Below the pieces are notes generated by a model. The model was not told where the DNA came from, did not search any database, and saw only the letters and a list, made by a program, of their open reading frames with translations. Shown here piece by piece: positions 1-7,631 of a stretch of DNA of 12,019 nt. A program made the position numbers and the translations under genes. Within the stretch, counting starts at the first letter, position 1. Each line of letters begins with the position of its first letter. Source of the DNA: Firmicutes bacterium UBA5499 (GTDB lineage Bacteria > Bacillota > DTU084); assembly GCA_002426275.1 (NCBI GenBank), contig DIPB01000025.1:13405-25423 (forward strand), in the 5' to 3' direction.

Positions 1-1539
1 GTTGCGGTTGACATCAGCGATTTTTCTGGCCGGGAGATTTACGAGCGAACCTTTTCAACGGACATGGACAAAATCGGCCGTTTTCAGCAGGCCTTTTCCG
101 TGAATTTTTCCCAATACGGCTATTATAAGTACGCGGTGACCGTAAAGAGGGGGCAAGAGGAGCTGGCAAGGAAGGAGACGGGGATAGCCGTTCTGCTGCC
201 GCGTTCTCCCTCGCTGCCCCAAGACTCCATTTTCGGAGTTTGCACGCATTTTGGAGCAAACTGGCTGCAACAGCGCTTGAAGGATGTGGGTCCGGAACCG
301 CTCCTGAATCTGGTGAAGCTGGCCGGAGCCGACAGGATCCGCGACGAGGTATATTGGGGCGCTGTGGAAAAGGAGAAAGGAGTATACAAATTTCCCGCTT
401 TCAGCGATGCCTATATCCAGGGCGCTCATGCCAAAGGGTTGCGGCCGCTGATCATTTTCGATTACGGCAATGCTCTCCACGATCACGGCAAGTTTCCCGC
501 AGACACGGAAGACGGACTGCGCGGCTGGCAAGGTTACGTTCGCGCCATGGTAAATCACTATGGCGGCATTGTCAAGCACTGGGAAGTCTGGAACGAGCCC
601 AATGCTTACGATACGAAAACCCAATATTTTCCGCTTTTGCAGGCTGCGTACGTCGCAGCCAAACAGGTCGATCCTGAGGCTCAGATCATCGGCATCGGCG
701 GCGCCGGCGTGGGAGGCGGCATGTCCACTTGGTACATCGACAAGGTTCTGGATGCCGGCGGCTGGCAGTACATGGACGGCTTCAGCCAACATCCCTACGT
801 AAGCCCCAATTCTCCCGATTTGGGCTATGGGACAGAGCTACCTACTTGCAGTCTTCATATGGCCCTCCAGCGCGGTAAGAGCGTGATCGACAGAATTACC
901 AGAGCGCATCCCGAGCTGGAGCCTTTAGACAGTTATCTCACGGAGTTCGGCTTTACCACCTGCACCACCGAGCGGGGACAGGACGAGCGTACGCAAGCCG
1001 CGGTAGTGATGCGGACCTATCTCATCGCCATGCGCTATCCTCATCTCAAAGGGCTGTACTATTATGACTTTCTCTGCGACGGTACGGATGAGGGGAATCT
1101 CGAGCATAATTTCGGGCTCATCAGATATGATTTCAGCCCTAAACCCAGTTTTCTCGCTTACGCAACCGCCGCCAGGCTGCTCAAAGGGCGTCAGTTCGTC
1201 AAGCAGATCCCAACCGCAGAGAAGCAGGTGCAAATTTACGTCTTCAAAGACGCGTCCGGCTACACGCTTGCCGTCTGGTCCACGGAAAGCGAAGAATACG
1301 TTCTCACAAGACCAAGTGGAGAGAATCAGCGGGGCGGACTTTTGCGGAACATTGATTTCAAAGTGGGACTGCAATTCTCCGACGACAGCCAAAAGCAGCT
1401 GTTGGATTGGTTTGGCAATGGGCAGCCCATTAAACCTAACTGCCTCTCCTTAGTGGCCAAACCCTTTCCGCAGTTCATCACGGGTCTTACCAGCCCTGAT
1501 GTGATTGTGACAGAGGTGGAGCATCTTGAGGAGCAGTAG
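1..1539 (+). CDS. Clan GH-A glycoside hydrolase (GH39/GH5-like), 5'-partial
   Basis: The reading frame is open from base 1, so the first in-frame ATG (64) is probably internal and the true start, with any signal peptide, lies upstream. Of the 512 residues visible, about 1-70 look like a beta-sandwich domain. A TIM-barrel catalytic domain runs from about residue 78 (FGVCTHFG) to about 375, followed by a small beta-rich C-terminal domain. The general acid/base is seen in HWEVWNEPN (Glu codon at 595-597) and the likely nucleophile in YLTEFGF (Glu codon at 943-945), the two catalytic glutamates of retaining clan GH-A enzymes. SQHPY between them is also typical. The family should hydrolyse beta-linked glycans (xylan, mannan, glucan or galactan type), but the substrate cannot be read from the sequence. 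It is first in a run of genes for envelope proteins, with a 30-nt gap to the next start. A role in trimming a self-made exopolysaccharide is an alternative. The clan is confident, the exact family is not. Confidence 0.88.
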   Translation, partial: VAVDISDFSGREIYERTFSTDMDKIGRFQQAFSVNFSQYGYYKYAVTVKRGQEELARKETGIAVLLPRSPSLPQDSIFGVCTHFGANWLQQRLKDVGPEPLLNLVKLAGADRIRDEVYWGAVEKEKGVYKFPAFSDAYIQGAHAKGLRPLIIFDYGNALHDHGKFPADTEDGLRGWQGYVRAMVNHYGGIVKHWEVWNEPNAYDTKTQYFPLLQAAYVAAKQVDPEAQIIGIGGAGVGGGMSTWYIDKVLDAGGWQYMDGFSQHPYVSPNSPDLGYGTELPTCSLHMALQRGKSVIDRITRAHPELEPLDSYLTEFGFTTCTTERGQDERTQAAVVMRTYLIAMRYPHLKGLYYYDFLCDGTDEGNLEHNFGLIRYDFSPKPSFLAYATAARLLKGRQFVKQIPTAEKQVQIYVFKDASGYTLAVWSTESEEYVLTRPSGENQRGGLLRNIDFKVGLQFSDDSQKQLLDWFGNGQPIKPNCLSLVAKPFPQFITGLTSPDVIVTEVEHLEEQ

Positions 1540-1569
1540 CGTAAAGAAGCAGTGGAAGGGGGTAAAGCT

Positions 1570-2877
1570 GTGCGTAATTTGAGAGGCGCTTTAATATTGT
1601 TGGTATTGTTCAGCTGCTTGGTTTTCGCCGGGGAGTATCCCTACGGCGCTTATCTGAATTTTGCCACTGGCGAGAGTCGGTTTTTGAAGTTGGGTCCGAT
1701 TGATGGCGCAAGATGTGATGAAATAGGGGAGATTGACGGTGTGCGCTGCCTCAAAACGGATCCTGCCCGGGGAAAATATTATATCAACGTAGATGTTGAC
1801 GATTACTACATTTACGGCGGCAAGCAGGACGTTTATGTCACCGTGGAATATTACGATAACGGCGCCGACTCAGTCGCCGTTACCTACGACGGCGTTCAGG
1901 GGACTTGGACCGGCGGAGGTTCCGCTCCCCGCGGCGATACCCGCCGGTGGAGAACGCACACCTTTAAGTTTAAAGACGCGCAATTTACCAATCGCGATGG
2001 GCAAACAGATTTTAGAATCAACAACCATGTGCCTAAAGAGCCGCTTTACGTTCGCTTTATCGGCGTGACCATGGCTATGATCGAGCTGGCTCCAACCCGG
2101 TCTTTCGTATCGGCAGACGGACAAAGCCAAACCGAGGTTAAGATTTATCTCAAAGATCATTGGGGCCTTCCCGCAAAGGACGGTGAGGTGCGCCTGTCCG
2201 CGGATCACGGTCAAATCTCAAGTGAGCTTGAGATCAAAGACGGCGTCGGCACAGCGGTCTTCCGCAGCGACAAAACTCCGGGGCCGGTAAAAATCGAAGC
2301 CGCGACTGGCAACCTGTCGAGGACCGCTGTCCTCACGCAGCTGCCGACTCAAGGCGAGCTGGCGCTGCAAAAAACAGTGGTGGAAGATTTCGAAGCGATA
2401 GGGAATTCTTGGCAGTCATTTTATCACAGCGGAGGCGCCGGAGCATCCAAACTTTCCGCAACGCAAAATCCGGTCTACAGCGGTTCTGGCGCGTTGAAGA
2501 TAGCTTATAACTCCACCAGTGATTACGTATATTTGGAGTGCTTTTCTCCTTCCCTGCGGCTGCCCGGGGCGCCGAAGAAGCTGAGCATTTGGACGCGGGG
2601 CAGCAACGGGGGCGAGCTTAAACTCTCTGTGCGGCTGCGGGATACCACAGGACAGATTTTCCAATTTGATCTGGGCGAGATCAAAGGCGACGCCTGGCGG
2701 CAGCTTTCCTGCGATGTCTCGGATCCGGCAAAGGGAGGCTACTGGTCCGGCGCCGCGGACGGGATCATCCATTATCCGGTGGCTCTATATGCGCTGGTTG
2801 TTACAGATGGCAAACAGCAGACGGAGGTTTTTTTGGATCGGCTTGAAGTGGAAGCTTACGTTGGTCTGACCAATTGA
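1570..2877 (+). CDS. Exported beta-sandwich / bacterial Ig-like (Big_1) protein, probable carbohydrate binding
   Basis: GTG at 1570 is chosen because a purine-rich Shine-Dalgarno (GGAAGGGGG) sits about 7 nt upstream and the product then opens directly with a signal peptide (RNLRGALILLVLFSCLVFAG, probable cleavage after VFA). An in-frame GTG at 1552 is less likely. The 435-residue product shows three beta-rich parts: an N-terminal sandwich (about 25-170) rich in Tyr, Asp and Gly; an Ig-like module (about 175-265) with Big_1/invasin features, beginning near SFVSADGQSQTEVKI and including GVGTAVFRSD; and a C-terminal jelly-roll-like domain (about 270-430) opening VVEDFEAIGNSW, resembling non-catalytic carbohydrate-binding domains. 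No catalytic motif is visible. Its place between a glycoside hydrolase and barrel genes suggests a surface or periplasmic glycan-binding or scaffold protein. That function is inferred; the Ig-like domain and export are better supported. Confidence 0.8.
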   Translation: MRNLRGALILLVLFSCLVFAGEYPYGAYLNFATGESRFLKLGPIDGARCDEIGEIDGVRCLKTDPARGKYYINVDVDDYYIYGGKQDVYVTVEYYDNGADSVAVTYDGVQGTWTGGGSAPRGDTRRWRTHTFKFKDAQFTNRDGQTDFRINNHVPKEPLYVRFIGVTMAMIELAPTRSFVSADGQSQTEVKIYLKDHWGLPAKDGEVRLSADHGQISSELEIKDGVGTAVFRSDKTPGPVKIEAATGNLSRTAVLTQLPTQGELALQKTVVEDFEAIGNSWQSFYHSGGAGASKLSATQNPVYSGSGALKIAYNSTSDYVYLECFSPSLRLPGAPKKLSIWTRGSNGGELKLSVRLRDTTGQIFQFDLGEIKGDAWRQLSCDVSDPAKGGYWSGAADGIIHYPVALYALVVTDGKQQTEVFLDRLEVEAYVGLTN

Positions 2878-2899
2878 GAAAGTGAAAGGAGAGATCGCG

Positions 2900-3769
2900 G
2901 TGGGAAAACAAACAAGAATGTTCTTGACTATGTTGTCTTTGGCGATGCTGCTCTCATTAAACGCAGGCGCCAGCATTGGCGGTTTTGCGCTGGAAGCACC
3001 GGGAGCGAGGCCGCTGGCCATGGGTTCGGCATATGCGGCCCTGGCGAACGATGCCGCGGCCGTGCTTTGGAATCCGGCGGGTCTGGTGCAGGTCAAAGGG
3101 ATTCAGGCTGAGGCGGCGCATGCGGACCCATTTCAGATGAATATCGCGCAGACTGGCGTTTTGGCTGTCTTTCCCTTTAAGGGCTATAATTTTGGCGCGG
3201 CTTTCAGCTGCCTGGACGAGAGCGCGGCTTTAGGATTTCCGTATAGCGAGCAAGCGTTTGCCCTGGGCCTTGGGGGCGAGCTTCCGGCTCTCAGAGGAGG
3301 CAGCTGGGGAGCGACGGGAAAACTATATGCCCTCAAAGGCGGCAGCGAAAGCCTTAATCTCGCGGCTTACGCTTATTGCGTTGATCTGGGCGTGCTTTCC
3401 AGCTATAAGTCGCTGCGCTTGGCTGCGGTTGTTCGGGATCTGCCCTTGGTTTCCACGGGAAAGCTGAAAATAGACGGCTCCGATGAGCGCAGCCGGTTGA
3501 AAATAGCTCCCCAGCTGAGGCTTGGGGCTGCCTACGCTTGGAACAGGTGGACTTTTTCCGGCGAATTGTCCGCGGAGAGCGGAGACGTTTCTCTGGCGGC
3601 CGGCATAGAGCGCGTCCTGTCTGGCGGCTTGGCGCTGCGAGCGGGCGCGGCCCCTGAAAGCTTAACCTTTGGTTTCGGTATTGATAAGGGACGTTATACG
3701 GTTAATTATGCATATATGATCCATCCTGTGGGCAGCAGCCAGCGGTTAAGCATGGGATACAAGTGGTGA
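2900..3769 (+). CDS. PorV/UPF0164-like outer-membrane beta-barrel protein
   Basis: GTG at 2900 is preferred over GTG 2882 because AAAGGAGAG ends 6 nt before it and the product then starts with a signal peptide (cleavage near NAGA/S, residue 24). Right after cleavage comes the hallmark of the PorV/PorQ/UPF0164 group, related to FadL/OmpP1 barrels: GARPLAMGSAYAALANDAAA followed by VLWNPAGL (about residues 34-60). The remainder alternates hydrophobic strands with Gly/Asp turns and ends in an aromatic strand (MGYKW), as expected for a protein inserted by a BamA-type machine. At 289 residues it is slightly short for the family. Members act as outer-membrane channels or, in Bacteroidetes, as type IX secretion shuttle factors; no other type IX component is visible here. 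The gene lies 22 nt after its predecessor, and its stop overlaps a possible alternative start of the next gene (TGATG at 3767-3771). Family assignment is good, cargo is unknown. Confidence 0.8.
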   Translation: MGKQTRMFLTMLSLAMLLSLNAGASIGGFALEAPGARPLAMGSAYAALANDAAAVLWNPAGLVQVKGIQAEAAHADPFQMNIAQTGVLAVFPFKGYNFGAAFSCLDESAALGFPYSEQAFALGLGGELPALRGGSWGATGKLYALKGGSESLNLAAYAYCVDLGVLSSYKSLRLAAVVRDLPLVSTGKLKIDGSDERSRLKIAPQLRLGAAYAWNRWTFSGELSAESGDVSLAAGIERVLSGGLALRAGAAPESLTFGFGIDKGRYTVNYAYMIHPVGSSQRLSMGYKW

Positions 3770-3801
3770 TGCGCCTGCCGCAGAGGGGAGTGAAAGGGAA
3801 T

Positions 3802-5550
3802 ATGCATTCTGGTCTGACAAAAGTTAGCTTATGGATCTTCTTTCTCGTCTGCCTGCCGCTTGCCCAAGCTTCAGAGTACGTGACAAAGGACGAAGCGCGC
3901 GCTCAGATTTTGGAGTGGCTGGACAGAAACGCGGAGGTGGACGGCGGCAGCCTGGCTGCCGTTGAAGAGGAATTGGATTCCCAAAAGGGAAGCTCGGAAC
4001 TTGTAAAAATGCAGCTGACTGAACTTGAACGCAGCCTGGGTACACTTAAGGCTCAGACGCGGCAAAGAGACTACAGCATCCACGCCGAAAGCCACAGTTA
4101 TATTGATTATTGGGAGCGGGGAGCAGAAGGCAACGGAGGCAGTCCGCGGCTGGAATTCAGACAGACATTGAGATTTCCGGTGGATTCCCGCACTTCTGTC
4201 AGCGCATTGTTTGACTTTCAAAAAGGCTTGGGCTCGAACAAATATTATCAATTTAGCCCCAGCGATTTCAACATCAGCACGACTCTGCCCAGCCTTAACA
4301 ACGCTTCGCTGACCGTGGGTCGTTTCGATATGGCTTACAGCCCGTTCATTTTGCATAATGTCACAGTGAAAGGTCACGAAGTCTGGAGGACCAGAGCTTA
4401 TACAGGCTTCAGACTCGGGACAGAGCTATTTGAGGCCAGATTTAACGGCTTCATCAGCAGGACGCGCGTTGGCGGCGCCAATTCCCAAGACGGCTATCAA
4501 GCCGGGCTGAGGATCGCGCTACCCTGGGAAAAACCTACGACTGTCAATTTGACTTATTTCAGCGATTTCGCGGATCCCGCTTCCGGCAGAGAGGAGCAGG
4601 CCGCCAGAAAGCTCAGCTTCTGGGGTTTGGATTTTGCAACCACAGCGCAAGTAGCACAAAGCCAGTTCAAACTTTCGGGAGATCTGGCCGCCTCTTTTCT
4701 TTTGGAAGACGCCAGGTGGGGTTTCGAGCCGCAGCGGCAGTTCGCGGGCATGCTGCAAGCCCAAGGCGCGGTGAAGTTTCCCAATTTCAGCCCCAGAAGG
4801 TATCAGTGGCTGCCGCTGGAGGGAAAAGTGCAATACATCTCGCCGTACTATCCCACGGGTTACGGAGCGATCAGGGCTCTCGCCGCGGACTATGTATATC
4901 AGTACGCGGAGGAGCCGTATTCGCCGGACTGTCCGCGTAACGCCTGGCTCACGCAGCTGGAAACCGGCAATATTCTTCCCGTCGAAGGAGTGAAATTTAC
5001 GTCCAGCTTCGATTTGATCAACGAAATCCGGCCCGTATACCCGCGCACCCAGCCGCGAAGGTTCAGCCATTATTATTTAAATGGGACCTTGCAGCTGGAG
5101 AGGTTCAACAAAAGCTGGGCCGGTTTGGCCGCGGTCTTTGACGCTAACGTTTACAATACCAAAAGCCGCGGTCCGGAGCTCTACTCCGGGGTAAGAGAGG
5201 CGCAGCAGAGCGTGCTGGACACTTATCTTTCATTGCCGGCTAAGCATGACGTGAAAATCGGGATCAGCAGTTTTCGAGAGACCAGTTGGGCAGAGAGCAA
5301 GGTTGTCGCTTGGGGCCAGACCGCTTTTGGTGAAGCCAAATTCACCTTGGGAAGACTGTCTCTCACTTGGCGGCAGTATGTTCCGGTTCAAATCAACGAT
5401 CCAGACGCCATCGGCAGCGTACAGCTGACGAAAGTGAGGGCGAACACCCCGCTGGGGCCGGGAGTGGGCTTGAATTTGCGGTTTGATGTTTTTCAGGAAG
5501 GCGCTGAATTGAGACGGAATCTCTGGCTGGAAATGAACACAGGCTATTAG
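3802..5550 (+). CDS. Coiled-coil plus beta-barrel outer-membrane porin-like protein (first of a pair)
   Basis: ATG 3802 is chosen because a typical signal peptide follows at once (VSLWIFFLVCLPLAQA, cleavage after residue 23) and GAGTGAAAGGGA lies just upstream. ATG 3769, overlapping the previous stop as TGATG, is a possible longer start. The mature N-terminus (about 25-90) is charged and helical, with heptad-like LVKMQLTELERSLGTLKAQ, giving a short periplasmic coiled coil. The remaining roughly 490 residues are amphipathic beta-strands with polar turns, ending in EMNTGY with a terminal aromatic residue, as in outer-membrane barrels. LTVGRFDMAYSP is shared in form with the next gene (LTVGRFQKSWSP), marking them as paralogues. 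The layout resembles OmpM-type porins of diderm Bacillota, but no SLH domain is recognisable. A general or oligosaccharide-specific porin is the best guess. Export and barrel are well supported, substrate is not. Confidence 0.72.
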   Translation: MHSGLTKVSLWIFFLVCLPLAQASEYVTKDEARAQILEWLDRNAEVDGGSLAAVEEELDSQKGSSELVKMQLTELERSLGTLKAQTRQRDYSIHAESHSYIDYWERGAEGNGGSPRLEFRQTLRFPVDSRTSVSALFDFQKGLGSNKYYQFSPSDFNISTTLPSLNNASLTVGRFDMAYSPFILHNVTVKGHEVWRTRAYTGFRLGTELFEARFNGFISRTRVGGANSQDGYQAGLRIALPWEKPTTVNLTYFSDFADPASGREEQAARKLSFWGLDFATTAQVAQSQFKLSGDLAASFLLEDARWGFEPQRQFAGMLQAQGAVKFPNFSPRRYQWLPLEGKVQYISPYYPTGYGAIRALAADYVYQYAEEPYSPDCPRNAWLTQLETGNILPVEGVKFTSSFDLINEIRPVYPRTQPRRFSHYYLNGTLQLERFNKSWAGLAAVFDANVYNTKSRGPELYSGVREAQQSVLDTYLSLPAKHDVKIGISSFRETSWAESKVVAWGQTAFGEAKFTLGRLSLTWRQYVPVQINDPDAIGSVQLTKVRANTPLGPGVGLNLRFDVFQEGAELRRNLWLEMNTGY

Positions 5551-5566
5551 AAATGGGGGAAAGGCA

Positions 5567-7432
5567 ATGAAGCGTGTGCTGCTGAAAATAGGCGCTCTGC
5601 TCATGATGGTGTGCTTCCTGGCCATGGGCGCGGCCGCGGCGGATAACGATCTGGCGGCTTTGCTGGCGGAGCTGAAAGGAGACCAGCCCGTAACCAAGGC
5701 GGAATTGGAGAAGATTCTCACCGAGCTTTCCCAGTACGTGCAGCGGGACGGTGAGCTTGAGCTTGAGGAGACTGTCACTTTTGAAGATTTGATGAGACTG
5801 CAGCGATTGTCCGGCCAGATTAGATCGCAGACCGGCGAAATCGAACGGCGGGCATCCGACCTGTCTGCGGAGCAAAAAGAACTGGGATACCAATTGACTA
5901 GGATCGGTTACGGCGCTCAGGGAATCATCAAAACAAAAAAGTATGAGCTCACAGGTGACGGAGTTTCTGCGGCTCTTGATTTTGACGGCCAGTCGCTGTA
6001 CTACGATCCAGTGCAGCCGGAGATCATCAGCAATGGGCTGAAAATGAACGGTGGCTTGCTTTTGACATTGTACGGCAGGCCCGCGGCCGAGACTTTGCTT
6101 TCAGGCGATGTGGTGGTCAATAGAATTTGGGGCGGCGCATCCAGCATGGAGCTGCGCAGCATTACCCTTGCCATGGAAGGCGAGGACCGGCTCACCGTCG
6201 GACGTTTTCAAAAAAGCTGGAGCCCTTACAGCATTTATTTTCCCATCAGTGAGGGAGAATACGAAAGCCAGCTGTTTTCCAAAGTCAGGGAGAGCCGGCT
6301 GTCCGATCAAGGCATCTCCGGTCCCAATCGGATCTTGGAAGGGATTGATTATCAGAAAGCTGCGGAGGATTATGCTGTTAACCTCTTGGGAGCGAAGATT
6401 CGGACTGTGGAAGGCTCATATCCGTTTTACCGGTATTTGTGGGGCGCCAAAGGACAGTTGAAATTGCTGGCGAATTTGGATTTGAATCTGGAAGCGCTGA
6501 CTCTTTCGGATTTGGCGCGGACGCCTGTGAACGAGAAATACGGCGAACAGAACAATGTGGTCAATTTGGGACTTGCCTGGCGGCACGGAGCTTTGTCCGT
6601 CGCCAGTGAGATGGCCAGAAGCAGTTACAATGAGGCGTTTCTCAAGGAGATCCCCTCTTTGCCGGGCAGCGCTAAACGCCTCCAGGTCAGCGGACAAAAA
6701 GGCGCTCTGGAGCTTTCTGCCGCTTACAGTTACGTTGATCCGCATTTTGTGAGCTTCACCGCCCAATCGCGGGATCTCAAGCTGCAGGCGGACGGCAATT
6801 TCGGCTCCGGAGAGCTTCTCACCGCGGAGAACGTTCCCGTCAGCCAAGGGGGGCTGCGTTTTTTGCCGTACGGCTATGCCACGCCCAATCGGAAATGGAC
6901 CGAGCTCCGCGTGGCGCTGCGCAACCGGAAGCTGGATACCCAATTGCTCTATCAGGCCGGCGGTGAGATCGCGGACGCCACTTTGGATGGGCTCATAGTT
7001 GGCACAACGCAGAATTTGAAGGCGTTCACGCGGCTTAAATACGGTCTGCGCCTTCCGCTTCAAGTCGCGGGGCTGCCGCTGGATTTCGTCTGCGGCTGGC
7101 GGCAAGACCAGGTGAGATGGGGAGACGATCCCTATTCCCAATCCGCTGAGGTGACAAATTGCTTCGAGGATACAATCGACGCCGGCGTGAAGCTGAATTG
7201 GGGGGCTGTGAATTGTCTGGCGGGGATAAAGGGAATTGCCAGACGAGGACAATACTTGGGCGCTGATGTGGATACTCGCTATTCCGTCAAGAGCATCGGC
7301 GTTGAATATCTGCTCTCCAGGCAGGCTTCCATCTCGCTTTACAGGAACTTTTACGATTACGGCGACGCTGAAGACGCGGCCAACAGTTATGCGGGACCGG
7401 TAGCCGGCTTTGAGTTCGCCGTCAGCTATTGA
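5567..7432 (+). CDS. Coiled-coil plus beta-barrel outer-membrane porin-like protein (second of the pair)
   Basis: The start has a strong ribosome-binding region (GGGGGAAAGG) a few bases upstream and follows the previous stop by 16 nt. The signal peptide MKRVLLKIGALLMMVCFLAM ends at an Ala-rich cleavage site (about residue 24). Residues about 26-115 are helical: VTKAELEKILTELSQYV, then a longer heptad-rich stretch including QIRSQTGEIERRASDLSAEQ, predicted as a periplasmic coiled coil. From about residue 120 to 621 the protein is a long series of amphipathic beta-strands ending FEFAVSY, a plausible C-terminal barrel signal. LTVGRFQKSWSP matches the corresponding segment of the upstream protein. 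The product is larger, with a longer coiled coil. It probably forms an outer-membrane channel for the same substrate or a partner pore. No SLH or peptidoglycan-binding motif is visible at the N-terminus, so how it is tethered is unclear. Confidence 0.72.
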   Translation: MKRVLLKIGALLMMVCFLAMGAAAADNDLAALLAELKGDQPVTKAELEKILTELSQYVQRDGELELEETVTFEDLMRLQRLSGQIRSQTGEIERRASDLSAEQKELGYQLTRIGYGAQGIIKTKKYELTGDGVSAALDFDGQSLYYDPVQPEIISNGLKMNGGLLLTLYGRPAAETLLSGDVVVNRIWGGASSMELRSITLAMEGEDRLTVGRFQKSWSPYSIYFPISEGEYESQLFSKVRESRLSDQGISGPNRILEGIDYQKAAEDYAVNLLGAKIRTVEGSYPFYRYLWGAKGQLKLLANLDLNLEALTLSDLARTPVNEKYGEQNNVVNLGLAWRHGALSVASEMARSSYNEAFLKEIPSLPGSAKRLQVSGQKGALELSAAYSYVDPHFVSFTAQSRDLKLQADGNFGSGELLTAENVPVSQGGLRFLPYGYATPNRKWTELRVALRNRKLDTQLLYQAGGEIADATLDGLIVGTTQNLKAFTRLKYGLRLPLQVAGLPLDFVCGWRQDQVRWGDDPYSQSAEVTNCFEDTIDAGVKLNWGAVNCLAGIKGIARRGQYLGADVDTRYSVKSIGVEYLLSRQASISLYRNFYDYGDAEDAANSYAGPVAGFEFAVSY

Positions 7433-7459
7433 CGTTCGACAGCGTCTAAAAGTGGATCG

Positions 7460-7489
7460 CACATATTCCCTGAGGGCGCAAATATTGTG
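7460..7489. promoter_or_regulatory. Nested inverted repeat upstream of the solute-binding protein gene
   Basis: The 199 nt between 7433 and 7631 hold no gene and no clear terminator. Within them CACATATT (7460-7467) pairs with AATATTGTG (7481-7489) with one bulged T, and a smaller CCC-TGA-GGG dyad (7468-7476) sits inside. This could be an operator for the downstream GntR/LacI regulator or an mRNA hairpin. No convincing -35/-10 pair was found around it, and there is no second clear copy near the regulator gene. Confidence 0.25.
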
Positions 7490-7631
7490 AGGAGAGTCAG
7501 GGAGAGTGCGGACATCCACGATTACGCGAGCGGAAACCTGATTTGGTTTAGCCCTTTCCTCCTCATCAGTGGTGAATTTTCAGGTTAGCATGTGATTATT
7601 GCGAAGTACTAGATAGAGCGGGGGGATGAAA

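Noticed and set aside
55..792. Long minus-strand open frame of 245 codons opposite the glycoside hydrolase
   Set aside because: It is antisense to the catalytic domain with both active-site motifs on the plus strand, has no recognisable domain and no clear ribosome-binding site.
6416..7519. Minus-strand open frame of 367 codons opposite the second barrel gene
   Set aside because: The plus frame has signal peptide, coiled coil and barrel pattern; the antisense product is rich in Arg, Gln and Pro with no domain, a typical shadow of GC-rich coding.
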